A DNA stretch of 46,909 bases from Rickettsiales bacterium (GTDB lineage Bacteria > Pseudomonadota > Alphaproteobacteria > Rickettsiales > UBA1997): assembly GCA_947441695.1 (NCBI GenBank), contig CANEUK010000001.1, positions 1 to 46,909 on the forward strand, read 5' to 3'. Below, piece by piece: positions 17,040 through 25,413 of this stretch (positions within the stretch are counted from its first letter, which is position 1; every line of letters starts with the position of its first letter). The notes beneath the pieces are model-generated. The model was not told the origin of the DNA. It saw only the letters and a program-made list of their open reading frames with translations, and searched no databases. The position numbers and the translations under genes were made by a program.

Positions 17040-17999
17040 ATGCCAAAACATTTTTCAAAAAGCTTTCCAAAGGTTTTTCCCAAACATTTTATCGATCTAA
17101 ACCAAATCTCTGACGACCAATTACACAAAATTTTGGCACTAGCAAAAAAACTCAAGAAACAAAAAAATCAATTGGCTCAAGCCAAAATTTTGCCAAAAAA
17201 AAATTTGGCAATGATTTTTGAAAAAACTTCAACCAGAACCCGAGTTTCGTTTGAAGTTGCCATCAATCAACTTGGTGGTTGTGCAATTGTGATGAATAAA
17301 AATGACATGCAACTTGGAAAAGGCGAATCGGTTGCCGATACTGCCAAAGTTTTGTCGCGTTTTGTTGATGCAATAATGATTCGCTCAAACTCGCATCAAA
17401 CAATTTTAGATTTAGCCGCCAATTCAAGCGTGCCAGTAATTAACGCACTTTCTGATTTTTCTCATCCATGTCAAATTATCGCCAGCATTTTAACCATCGA
17501 AGAACATTTAGGTTCAATAAAAGGTAAAAAATTGGCTTGGTTTGGAGATGCTAATAATGTTTTAAATTCTTATATTCACGCCGCCAAAGCCTTTGATTTT
17601 GAATTGGCAATTGCCACTCCAAAGGAATTAGATTTTTGCAACGAAGAAATAAAAAAGATGCAAAAAATCGGTGCCAAAATCAGTCATTTTTTTGATGCCA
17701 AAAAAGCTGCCAAAAACGCTGATGTTTTAATTACCGACACTTGGTTTTCAATGGGCGACGTGGCAGAAACAAATGATGCCGCAAGACAAAAAAAAATAAA
17801 TTTATTACAACCTTTTCAAGTAAATAAAGAGCTAATGAAGCTAGCCAAAAAATCTGCTATTTTTACACATTGTTTGCCAGTTTATCGAGGTTTTGAAGCG
17901 GTTGAAGAAATTGTTGATTCAAAAAAATCGGTAATTTTTGATGAAGCCGAAAACCGACTTCATGCACAAAAAGCAATTTTAGCTTGGACTTTAAAATAA
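17040..17999 (+). CDS. argF: Ornithine carbamoyltransferase
   Basis: 319 aa. It forms citrulline from ornithine and carbamoyl phosphate in arginine synthesis. Carbamoyl-phosphate motif STRTR at 64-68 (EKTSTRTRVSFE), then HPCQ in SDFSHPCQIIAS, and the ornithine-loop signature THCLPVYRGFE near 282. DTWFSMGD matches the SMG loop. It is monocistronic and divergent from murG with an 86-bp gap. With argB at 28087 it shows that arginine genes are scattered rather than in one operon. Confidence 0.95.
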   Translation: MPKHFSKSFPKVFPKHFIDLNQISDDQLHKILALAKKLKKQKNQLAQAKILPKKNLAMIFEKTSTRTRVSFEVAINQLGGCAIVMNKNDMQLGKGESVADTAKVLSRFVDAIMIRSNSHQTILDLAANSSVPVINALSDFSHPCQIIASILTIEEHLGSIKGKKLAWFGDANNVLNSYIHAAKAFDFELAIATPKELDFCNEEIKKMQKIGAKISHFFDAKKAAKNADVLITDTWFSMGDVAETNDAARQKKINLLQPFQVNKELMKLAKKSAIFTHCLPVYRGFEAVEEIVDSKKSVIFDEAENRLHAQKAILAWTLK

Positions 18000-18031
18000 A
18001 ATTAAACCTCTTTTTGATTTATAATCCTAAG

Positions 18032-18080
18032 CCAAAACTCAATTGAAGAAGTAGATTTTCCGACATCAAAAATCGCAAAA
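18032..18080 (+). repeat. Dispersed ~65-bp repeat, copy A
   Basis: Bases 18032-18052 are identical over 21 nt to 43634-43654 (core CAAAACTCAATTGAAGAAGT), followed in both by GATTTT and an A-rich stretch. It lies between the convergent argF and grpE. Its right half has diverged and lacks the TTGCGGAT end seen in copies B and C. Function unknown. Confidence 0.7.
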
Positions 18081-18083
18081 AAG

Positions 18084-18638
18084 TTAATTTATTTTTGGTT
18101 TTGCTACACCAACCAAAGCTGGTCGAATCAACCGATTAGCAATTGAATAACCAGCTTGAATAACTTGAACAACCGTTCCTTCTTCAGCTTCGCTTTCAAC
18201 TTGAGCCAAAGCTTCGTGAAAATTGTGGTCGAATTTTTCGTTTAGTGGAAAAATTCTTTTTACCTGATTTTTTTCTAAAACTTTAATCAACTCTTTTTTA
18301 GTCATCTCAATGGCGTTAGCATAATTTTTCATCTCTTGGCTTTTTTCAATTTCTTCTTTTGGAGCGTTGTTGCTGGCTAAAAAAAAGTTTTCAGCAACTA
18401 AAACTAAATCGCTGGCAAAGTTTGAAATGGCAAATTTTGCTGATTTTTCAATTTCTTCGCGAGATCTACGGCGCACATTTTCTAATTCGGCAAAGGCGCG
18501 CAAAAGTTTGTCATTTGATTCAGAATTTTTTTGCTCTAATTGCGAAATTTTGTTTAATAAATTTTCTCCATTTTCTAATAAATCTTCTGTTTGGTTTTTT
18601 GCTGTTTCGAATTCTTGGTTATTTTTTTCTTCTGACAT
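18084..18638 (-). CDS. grpE: Nucleotide exchange factor GrpE
   Basis: 184 aa co-chaperone that drives ADP release from DnaK. It has an N-terminal acidic/coiled-coil segment (about 15-60), the core LLRAFAELENVRRRSREEIEKSAKFAI, and the C-terminal beta wing FDHNFHEALAQVESEAEEGTVVQVIQAGYSIANRLIRPALVGVAK, all diagnostic. A good ribosome-binding site (GGAGAG, about 18650) precedes the ATG. Divergent to clpP-clpX across a 185-bp AT-rich region, so stress genes share one intergenic control region. Confidence 0.95.
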   Translation of the reverse strand: MSEEKNNQEFETAKNQTEDLLENGENLLNKISQLEQKNSESNDKLLRAFAELENVRRRSREEIEKSAKFAISNFASDLVLVAENFFLASNNAPKEEIEKSQEMKNYANAIEMTKKELIKVLEKNQVKRIFPLNEKFDHNFHEALAQVESEAEEGTVVQVIQAGYSIANRLIRPALVGVAKPKIN

Positions 18639-18823
18639 TTTTTCTCTCCAATCAATTAAATTTAAAAAAAAATCGTGACAAAAAAGTTATTAATACATCA
18701 TCGCCTTTTCAATAGATAAGATTTACTTTAATTTTTTTAAAACCTAGTGTTGCTCGCAACAAAAAAGTTTTTAACTTTGCTTCTATAAATTTCTTCTTCC
18801 ATAAAATTTCTTCTCAAAAAAAC

Positions 18824-19441
18824 ATGTCTGAAAAAATACTTGATCAAGCTAATTACTTGATTCCGATGGTTGTTGAACAAACTGCAAAAGGTGAAAGATC
18901 TTTTGACATTTATTCGCGCCTTTTAAAAGAAAGAATCATCTTTTTATCTGGGCAAGTTAATGATCAAATTTCTTCTTTGGTTGTAGCTCAATTGCTTTTT
19001 TTAGAATCAGAAGATCCAAAAAAAGATATTTATTTTTACATTAATTCGCCCGGTGGAATTGTAACTTCTGGTCTTGCTATGTATGATACCATGCAATATA
19101 TCCGCCCAGATGTTTCAACCCTTTGTATTGGTCAGGCTGCATCAATGGGATCTCTACTTTTAGCCGCAGGAGCCAAAGGAAAAAGATTTTCTTTACCAAA
19201 TTCACGCATCATGATTCATCAACCTTCTGGCGGTTATCAAGGTCAAGCAACTGACATTGAAATTCACGCTAAAGAAACATTAAGTTTAAAAAAAAGACTC
19301 AATGAAATTTACAGCAAACATACTGGTCAAAAAATTGAAGTGATTGAAAAAGCAATGGAGCGCGACAATTTTATGTCACCGCAAAAATCTCTAGAATTTG
19401 GCTTAATTGACGAAGTAATTGAAAAAGCTAAATCTCAATAA
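18824..19441 (+). CDS. clpP: ATP-dependent Clp protease proteolytic subunit ClpP
   Basis: 205 aa serine protease subunit forming the double-ring chamber. Catalytic Ser107 in GQAASMGSLLLAAG and His132 in RIMIHQPSGG; the aspartate lies near 181. The N-terminus LIPMVVEQTAKGERSFDIYSRL is canonical. It is followed 21 nt later by clpX, the partner unfoldase, so the complex is encoded as a unit. Confidence 0.97.
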   Translation: MSEKILDQANYLIPMVVEQTAKGERSFDIYSRLLKERIIFLSGQVNDQISSLVVAQLLFLESEDPKKDIYFYINSPGGIVTSGLAMYDTMQYIRPDVSTLCIGQAASMGSLLLAAGAKGKRFSLPNSRIMIHQPSGGYQGQATDIEIHAKETLSLKKRLNEIYSKHTGQKIEVIEKAMERDNFMSPQKSLEFGLIDEVIEKAKSQ

Positions 19442-19462
19442 AAAAATAAAAATAAAAAATTT

Positions 19463-20776
19463 ATGGTTAAAAAAACCGATACCGAAAAAGATCTTTGCTG
19501 CTCTTTTTGCGGAAAATCTCAAAACGAAGTAAAAAAATTAATTGCTGGTCCAACTTCTTTAATTTGCAACGAATGCGTCGGAGTTAGCGTAGATATTTTG
19601 CGCGAAGAGCAAAAAAAATCACCTTTACAAAAAATTGATGGAACCAAACCAACGCCAAAAGATATTTTAAAAATTCTCGATGAATATGTGGTTGGACAAG
19701 AATATGCTAAAAAAGTTTTATCAGTTGCGGTTTATAATCACTATAAACGAATTGACAATTCGAGCTTCACTTCAAAAGAACAAGTAGAACTTAGTAAGGC
19801 CAATATTTTAATGATTGGACCAACCGGTTGTGGAAAAACCTTATTAGCGCAAACTTTGGCAAAAATTTTAGATGTCCCTTTTACAATGGCTGATGCAACT
19901 TCTTTAACTGAAGCTGGATATGTGGGAGACGACGTTGAAAATATTATTTCGCGCTTGCTACAGTCAGCAAATTACGACATTGAAAAAACTCAACGCGGAA
20001 TTGTCTATATTGACGAAATCGATAAAATCGCTCGCAAATCTGAAGATAATACACGTCGAGATATTTCTGGAGAAGGTGTTCAACAAGGGTTGTTAAAAAT
20101 TATTGAAGGAAGCGTTGCTTCTGTTCCAACCCAACCAGGCAGAAAAACTACCCAACAAGAATATGTTCAGGTCGATACTCGAAACATTTTGTTTATTTGC
20201 GCTGGTGCTTTTTCTGGTTTAGAAAAAATTATTATTAGCCGATCAAAAGGCTCTAGTATTGGATTTGGTGCCGATGTTCGCAATAAAGATGATGCAGATA
20301 AAAAAGATATTTTTAATCAGGTTGAACCAGATGATTTGATTAAATTTGGTCTAATTCCAGAAATTGTTGGAAGATTACCAATCGTCGCTCCGCTTGAAGG
20401 ATTAACTCAAGAAGATTTAACTAGAATTTTATCCGAACCAAAAAATTCAATCACCAAACAATATCAAAAACTTTTCGAATTAGATAAGGTTGAATTAGAA
20501 TTTGAAAAAGACTCTTTACAAGAAATTTCAAAACAAGCTATCGAGCGAAAAACTGGAGCCAGAGGTCTTCGAGCTATTACTGAAAATATTTTACTAAATG
20601 TGATGTTTGAAGCTCCATCAGAGAAAAATATTAAATCAATAATGGTTACAAAAGATGTTTTGGTTCACTCAAAAGAGCCTAAAATTACTTATTTAAGCAA
20701 AAATGAAATCGAAGAAAGAGAAGAAAAAAAGACTATTTCAGCAGTTCCTCAAAAAGAAAAAAAGATAACTAGTTAA
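19463..20776 (+). CDS. clpX: ATP-dependent Clp protease ATP-binding subunit ClpX
   Basis: 437 aa AAA+ unfoldase. The N-terminal zinc-binding domain has the cysteine pairs CSFCGK and CNEC (about 13-40). Walker A is GPTGCGKTLLAQTL, Walker B is GIVYIDEIDKI, followed by the pore loop and sensor regions, and the C-terminal small domain contains GARGLRAI. It recognises ssrA-tagged and regulatory substrates and feeds them to ClpP. Second gene of the clpP-clpX operon. Confidence 0.97.
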   Translation: MVKKTDTEKDLCCSFCGKSQNEVKKLIAGPTSLICNECVGVSVDILREEQKKSPLQKIDGTKPTPKDILKILDEYVVGQEYAKKVLSVAVYNHYKRIDNSSFTSKEQVELSKANILMIGPTGCGKTLLAQTLAKILDVPFTMADATSLTEAGYVGDDVENIISRLLQSANYDIEKTQRGIVYIDEIDKIARKSEDNTRRDISGEGVQQGLLKIIEGSVASVPTQPGRKTTQQEYVQVDTRNILFICAGAFSGLEKIIISRSKGSSIGFGADVRNKDDADKKDIFNQVEPDDLIKFGLIPEIVGRLPIVAPLEGLTQEDLTRILSEPKNSITKQYQKLFELDKVELEFEKDSLQEISKQAIERKTGARGLRAITENILLNVMFEAPSEKNIKSIMVTKDVLVHSKEPKITYLSKNEIEEREEKKTISAVPQKEKKITS

Positions 20777-20837
20777 TCACAAAGAACATTTTTTATAAAA
20801 AATATCTCTAAATAACTTGAATAAAAAATATTTCGCG

Positions 20838-20874
20838 GTTGGTGAAAAATATTTATTTCTAGTTTTTCACCAAC
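20838..20874. terminator. 12-bp perfect hairpin between convergent clpX and bolA
   Basis: GTTGGTGAAAAA (20838-20849) pairs perfectly with TTTTTCACCAAC (20863-20874) around a 13-nt loop, midway between the clpX stop and the bolA stop. The inner A/T run gives a T tract on either strand, so it could serve both genes, though it is not a classic GC-stem plus U-run. Confidence 0.5.
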
Positions 20875-20898
20875 TTTAAGAAATTTAACCATTCTTCA

Positions 20899-21150
20899 TT
20901 AATTCAAAATTTTAATCTCCAGAGCGTGCAAACCTTTTTCAAACTCATTTTTTAAGAGAGATTTTACCTTTCTATGCGCATTTAGTGTTGAAATATTTTT
21001 CAGATCCAACGCCTTAATCAAAACCTTAAAATGCGTTTCACCAGATTCATTACTTTCTTCATGACCTAAATGAAGATATGAATTATTTTTCACCTCCAAA
21101 AATTCTGGATTTAAATTTTCTATAAGCGTCTTTTCTATTCTTTGTTTCAT
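20899..21150 (-). CDS. BolA-family protein
   Basis: 83 aa, full length for the family. It shows the class II KH-like pattern: an N-terminal helix (IEKTLIENL), LEVKNNSYLHLGHE with the conserved His, THFKVLIKALDLKNISTLNAHRKVKSLL, and HALEIKIL at the end. BolA proteins pair with monothiol glutaredoxins in iron-sulfur or redox signalling, and some bind DNA. Here it flanks the putative origin opposite hemE. Which BolA paralog it is cannot be settled. Confidence 0.85.
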   Translation of the reverse strand: MKQRIEKTLIENLNPEFLEVKNNSYLHLGHEESNESGETHFKVLIKALDLKNISTLNAHRKVKSLLKNEFEKGLHALEIKILN

Positions 21151-21412
21151 GTTAAAAAAATATGTTAATAAAATGTTGAAAAATTATCACTTATCCACCG
21201 ATTAATTTTTCAATGAAAACTTATTAAAAATCTTAACATTTTTTCCACAGATTTTAATTAAGTTAATTGAAAAAATTAAAAAAATTTCATCTGTTAATAA
21301 CTTTTTCAAATCCTTTATTAACAAGGTTTTGATTAGTTTTTTAATGTTAATAAATTGTTAAAAAGTTTTAATTAAATAATTCACAAGACTAATAAAATAA
21401 TCTAAACATTAA
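21151..21412. other. Candidate chromosomal replication origin (oriC) beside hemE
   Basis: A 262-bp gene-free, extremely AT-rich stretch between divergent bolA and hemE. It holds TTATCCACC (21191-21199) and TTTTCCACA (21241-21249), each one base from the DnaA box TTATCCACA. A second nonamer, TGTTAATAA or its complement TTATTAACA, occurs four times: 21163-21171, 21292-21300, 21315-21323 (inverted) and 21345-21353. It is 7 of 9 to a DnaA box. TTAA-N7-TTAA at 21347-21361 resembles a CtrA half-site pair, though this is weak in AT-rich DNA. In Caulobacter crescentus and Rickettsia prowazekii the origin lies next to hemE, and parAB/parS is 22 kb away here. Against it: most genes on both sides are minus-strand, without the usual divergence. 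Confidence 0.6.
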
Positions 21413-22456
21413 ATGAATAAGTTAATAAACACTCTTATTAAAAAAGAAAAATTTTCGACCCCTCCAATTTGGATAATGAGACAAGCTGGAAGATACTTAC
21501 CAGAATATCGTGAGATTCGCTCAAATGTAAAAAATTTTTTAGATCTTTGTTATAATCCAAAACTAGCTTGCGAAGTTACCCTTCAACCAATTCAAAGATT
21601 TGGTTTTGATGCGGCAATTATTTTTTCAGACATTTTAGTAATTCCTGATGCCTTGGGTGTTAAAGTTGAATTTGTAAAAAACAAAGGTCCAAAATTACAA
21701 AAAATTTCTAACCAAGAAGACCTAAATCAGCTCAAAATAAACAACATTAAAAACCATTTAAACCCAGTTTTTGAAGCGATAGAACTAACAAAATCAAAAC
21801 TTGATAAATCTAAATCTTTAATTGGTTTTTCAGGTTCTCCTTGGACGCTGGCTTGTTATATGATTGAAGGAGGTGGATCAAAAAATTTTGAATCGGTTCG
21901 CAAAAGTGCAATTCAAGATGAAGAATTTTTTTCCCAGTTAATTGAAATTTTAACTCAAAGCGTAATTGAATATTTATCTTATCAGATAAAAGCTGGCGCT
22001 GATGTAGTGAAACTTTTTGATTCTTGGGCATCTGTTTTACCACCCTCTGAATTGCAAAAATGGGTTATTGAACCGACTAAAAAAATTGTTTTAGAACTCA
22101 AAAAAATTCATCCAAATATCCCGATAATTTGTTTTCCGCGTGGCATTGGCGTAAATTATTTAGAATTTACGCGTCAGGTAAAATGTGACGCAATTGCGAT
22201 TGATCAAACAGTTGAAAAAAACTGGGCAAAAAAAAATCTTCAAGAAGATTTTGATGTAGTTTTACAAGGAAATCTTGATAATTTTCTATTAGCTTTTGGC
22301 TCAAAAAAAGAAATTGAAAGAGAGATTTTTCAAATTTTAAAAGTTTTTTCTAACAAACCTTTTATTTTTAATTTAGGTCACGGAATTCTTCCCCAAACCC
22401 CAATTGAAAATGTAGAGCTTATTTTAAAAATAATAAATAACCCAAGCCTTACTTAA
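21413..22456 (+). CDS. hemE: Uroporphyrinogen decarboxylase
   Basis: 347 aa. It decarboxylates uroporphyrinogen III to coproporphyrinogen III in heme synthesis. The signature PPIWIMRQAGRYLPEYREIR at 17-36 carries the conserved arginines. The second motif is GFSGSPWTLACYMIEGGGSKNF, and GHGILPQTPIENV marks the C-terminus. In several alphaproteobacteria hemE directly borders oriC, matching the DnaA-box-like region just upstream of this start. Confidence 0.96.
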   Translation: MNKLINTLIKKEKFSTPPIWIMRQAGRYLPEYREIRSNVKNFLDLCYNPKLACEVTLQPIQRFGFDAAIIFSDILVIPDALGVKVEFVKNKGPKLQKISNQEDLNQLKINNIKNHLNPVFEAIELTKSKLDKSKSLIGFSGSPWTLACYMIEGGGSKNFESVRKSAIQDEEFFSQLIEILTQSVIEYLSYQIKAGADVVKLFDSWASVLPPSELQKWVIEPTKKIVLELKKIHPNIPIICFPRGIGVNYLEFTRQVKCDAIAIDQTVEKNWAKKNLQEDFDVVLQGNLDNFLLAFGSKKEIEREIFQILKVFSNKPFIFNLGHGILPQTPIENVELILKIINNPSLT

Positions 22457-22523
22457 TTAAGATTTTCAAGATCTTTATCTTACAAATTTTGATTAAAATT
22501 TCCTTTTAAAAAAGAGATTTTTT

Positions 22524-24410
22524 TTAACAACAACTCGCACCAATTTCAAAATAAATCATCTTATTTTCTTTAATATTTGAGGTAATAAGTTTCGATTTTT
22601 GCAACGCTTGTGAGTAGGTGATTGAAGCGTTGAAATATTTGCTGTCGAAAATGGTTTTAATTCCAGCACCCGACATGCGACCGCTACTATTGTCATATTT
22701 ATTTTGGGCAAATCCATAATCATAAAAAGGCTCGAGTCTGATTTTGTTGAGACGACTGGTATTTTTAGCAATGTTTTTGGTGAAAAAATTTTCTGAATTT
22801 TTTTCCGCGCTTTTATCTTCATTTTTTTGGTCAAAAAGCGGCATTAAAATTGAACCCAAACTAAAACTAATTTTGTTTCTAAAGTTATATCCGTTGTCGC
22901 CCGTGATGTAATTTTCTCTGAAACCCCGCACCGAATAATATCCGCCAACCGAAGTTTGTTCTGAACCAAAAAGAGTTTGCTTGGAAAATTGGCTATCTAA
23001 TTCGCTAGTTAAAAATATTGGTGCATTAATTTTTGGTAAGGTGAATTTTTTTGAAGCCGAAGCATAAAGTTTAAAAACCTCGAATTGTGCTTTTGGCGTT
23101 GAGTTGTTGACGTTTTTTTGATCTTGTTTGGCGTTAAAAATTTTTAATCCTTTTGTCCAAGAAGGCTTAAAATAAATGCTGGTTGAATCGTTTAAGTAAG
23201 AAGAAATTGTTAATCCTAAATTCGCAATCGAAAGACTTCTTTGTGAAGTGGTGATTTTTTCGCCATTAGAATAGCTAGCGGTTGATTTGTCGGTTAGTGA
23301 AGCTGTGGTTGAAATTCTTAAATTGGTTTTGCTTAACAAAACTCGATCGAGAGTAATTTTTGAAGATTGAGAAAAACCACTAGAAATTATTGCTCCGTTT
23401 TTTCCAGAATTTTGCCCTTTAAATTGGCTGCGAGAATAGTCGTAAGTAAGTGTGTTATGTTTAAGCGGAATTGAAAGGCTGCCCGAAAATGATTTAATGT
23501 CTTTGATTTGGTTATTGTCGTGAAGGTTGGTAGAGTAGCTCAAATTTAGGTTATCGTTCAAAAAAAGTAAGTTGTCTAAACTGGCAGAAAAGTTGGTTCG
23601 CTGAATTCCAGTAAATTTGTTGCCCAAATTGTCTTTTCCAACCGTAAATTTGGCAGGGAATTTTTTATTATTGTCAATTTTTACAATGCTTTCACCAATT
23701 TCACTTCCTGGTTCAATTTTCATGACCGCAGAATTTGATTGTAGGCGGTTGATTTGATACATTCCTTGGTTGATGTCGTTGAGGTTTAAAACATTGCCTT
23801 TAGCAATTCCAAAAGCGGTTAATTCTTGCATTTTTTCAACGAAGCGATCTTTGCCAAAAGAGATTTTTTCAATTTTACCTTCGATAATTTGCAGCTCAAA
23901 AATGCCGCTTTGTAGATTTTGTTTTGGAACCAAAACTTGAGTTGAGGCGAAGCCTTGGTTTTGGTAATAATCATTCACCGCTTTGATAATTGAAGCCAAA
24001 ATTTCTGCTTCCACGCACTTGCCAATAAAAGGCGAAACAATTTTTTGCTGACGAAAATTTGAAATTGATTTGGCGTTAAGCAGATTTATTTCTTTAATTT
24101 CAACGCAAGAAGGCATTTTGCCGCTGATTAGGCTTTCAGTTTTTTTAGATTGTTTTTCATCTTCTTCTTTTTTATTGCGTTCGCGTTCTTTGGAAATCGC
24201 GTCAAATTCGCGCTCGCGTTTTTTTTCTTCTAAAATGTTTTGTTGGTTGCGGGTTATCCAGTCTTGTTGGTCGATGATTTGGGTTTGGGCTTTGGCTTTG
24301 TGAGTAAAAAAAGATGTCGCAACAAAAAATGAAGTAACAAAAAGAAGGCTGCCAAAACAGAAATTTTTAAAATAAGACGTAAATGTGGGTTTTTTGGGTG
24401 ATTTATTCAT
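22524..24410 (-). CDS. TpsB outer-membrane transporter (ShlB/FhaC/HecB family), orphan
   Basis: 628 aa. It has a long signal peptide (about 1-42, ending THKAKA|QTQ), a charged region rich in Lys/Glu/Arg (55-95), a POTRA_2 domain (about 98-178: CVEIKEINLLNAKSI to FELQIIEGKIEKISFG), then a beta-barrel with the conserved VRGFRENYITGDNGYNFRNKISF (near 497-519). TpsB proteins export a large partner (adhesin or hemolysin); none is in this window. The C-terminus ends EIGASCC rather than with an aromatic residue expected of the last barrel strand. Convergent with hemE. Confidence 0.88.
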   Translation of the reverse strand: MNKSPKKPTFTSYFKNFCFGSLLFVTSFFVATSFFTHKAKAQTQIIDQQDWITRNQQNILEEKKREREFDAISKERERNKKEEDEKQSKKTESLISGKMPSCVEIKEINLLNAKSISNFRQQKIVSPFIGKCVEAEILASIIKAVNDYYQNQGFASTQVLVPKQNLQSGIFELQIIEGKIEKISFGKDRFVEKMQELTAFGIAKGNVLNLNDINQGMYQINRLQSNSAVMKIEPGSEIGESIVKIDNNKKFPAKFTVGKDNLGNKFTGIQRTNFSASLDNLLFLNDNLNLSYSTNLHDNNQIKDIKSFSGSLSIPLKHNTLTYDYSRSQFKGQNSGKNGAIISSGFSQSSKITLDRVLLSKTNLRISTTASLTDKSTASYSNGEKITTSQRSLSIANLGLTISSYLNDSTSIYFKPSWTKGLKIFNAKQDQKNVNNSTPKAQFEVFKLYASASKKFTLPKINAPIFLTSELDSQFSKQTLFGSEQTSVGGYYSVRGFRENYITGDNGYNFRNKISFSLGSILMPLFDQKNEDKSAEKNSENFFTKNIAKNTSRLNKIRLEPFYDYGFAQNKYDNSSGRMSGAGIKTIFDSKYFNASITYSQALQKSKLITSNIKENKMIYFEIGASCC

Positions 24411-24431
24411 GGTGTTTTTAGAAATAAAAAA

Positions 24432-24458
24432 GCCCCGCGAAAAATCTCTTCGCGAGGC
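24432..24458 (-). terminator. Strong intrinsic terminator after the frameshifted outer-membrane protein
   Basis: On the minus strand GCCTCGCGAA pairs with TTCGCGGGGC (9 of 10 pairs, one mismatch) around a 7-nt loop and is followed by a T run (TTTTTTA). This is a textbook rho-independent terminator 25 nt past the stop of the protein at 24483, and it separates it from the tpsB gene. Confidence 0.85.
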
Positions 24459-24482
24459 AATTTTTAAGAAACTTTTTTAAAG

Positions 24483-25176
24483 CTAGAAATTGTATGAAAG
24501 TCCAACTTTAAAGACGTCAACATTGGTATTAGCAACTATTGTTCCGTGGTTTAATATTGTTGCTCCTGAGACAGATTTTATTCTAAGCTTTGATAGTCTG
24601 TTATACTCCAAATTGATGCTGATTTTATCGATAGGTGAAAAAGCAAATCCTAAACCGTAAAAATAACCAGCTTTTCTTCCGGAATGTTTAGAACTTAAGG
24701 TTTTGTATCCGAAGTCAACTTCATTAGAATCTGAAGTTTTTAAATCATAGCTGACAAAGTTTACGCCAACCGGAATGTAAGCAGAAAAGTTGTTAGCAAT
24801 GTCATAACCAAAATCAGTTTTAAAACCCAATCTGTCTTTTAGATTAACTGATTGATTATATGCGTCATATTCATTTGTAGAATATCCAGAGTTGGCTTTG
24901 GTTCTAAGTCTTTGATAAAAAACCCCCAGGGGCAATAAAAAAATTGTTAAAATTGAAGGCGTGTTTGTAATTAACGCCAATACCAATAGCAGAGTCTTTT
25001 TTATTGTGGCTGTAGTATTCAGATAAATCAGCGTCTTTAGCTGAATTTGAAAAACTTTTAGAAACGGCGTTTGTCTTAAGAACATCAATTCCAACATAAT
25101 TTCCCTCGGTTTTTGCCAAAGCAGATGATGTTGACAAGGTTGCCAAAATTGCGGCAAGAGCGATAAATTTTTTCAT
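24483..25176 (-). pseudogene. Outer-membrane beta-barrel protein interrupted by a +1 frameshift
   Basis: The ATG at 25176 opens a frame with a clean signal peptide (MKKFIALAAILATLSTSSALA) that continues as barrel-like sequence to FFIAPGGF, then stops at 24904. The same protein clearly continues in the next frame from VFYQRLRTKANSGYS to the C-terminal ...DVFKVGLSYNF, which ends in Phe as barrel proteins do. The break is at a G5T6 run (about 24917-24929 on the opposite strand); removing one G restores about 230 aa. The rest is undamaged, and a strong terminator follows, so this is a recent mutation, a slippage site or a sequencing error. Small opacity/OmpA-like barrel proteins are the nearest type. 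Confidence 0.75.
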
Positions 25177-25235
25177 AGTTTTTTTGGTTTATTAATTAAT
25201 GGTGAATTTTAGTTAAGAAAATTTAACTAACTTAA

Positions 25236-25258
25236 ATCAAAGCTTGAGCAGCTTTGAT
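25236..25258 (-). terminator. 8-bp hairpin between waaA and the outer-membrane protein gene
   Basis: ATCAAAGC (25236-25243) pairs perfectly with GCTTTGAT (25251-25258) with a 7-nt loop. On the minus strand it follows waaA by about 155 nt and precedes the outer-membrane protein start by 60 nt. It is therefore either a waaA terminator or a 5'-leader element of the outer-membrane protein gene. T-richness after the stem is modest. Confidence 0.4.
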
Positions 25259-25413
25259 GCTTAAAAAAGCAAAGACTTTTTTTATTTTAACAAAAAAAAA
25301 TTCAAGAGTTTTGTTTAATTTGATTAAAAAATTAACCAACAGTCTTTTTAAAGGAATGATATATTTTTGCCCATAAAAGCAGAGTTTTTTGACTCGTGGA
25401 AAAATCAATAATC

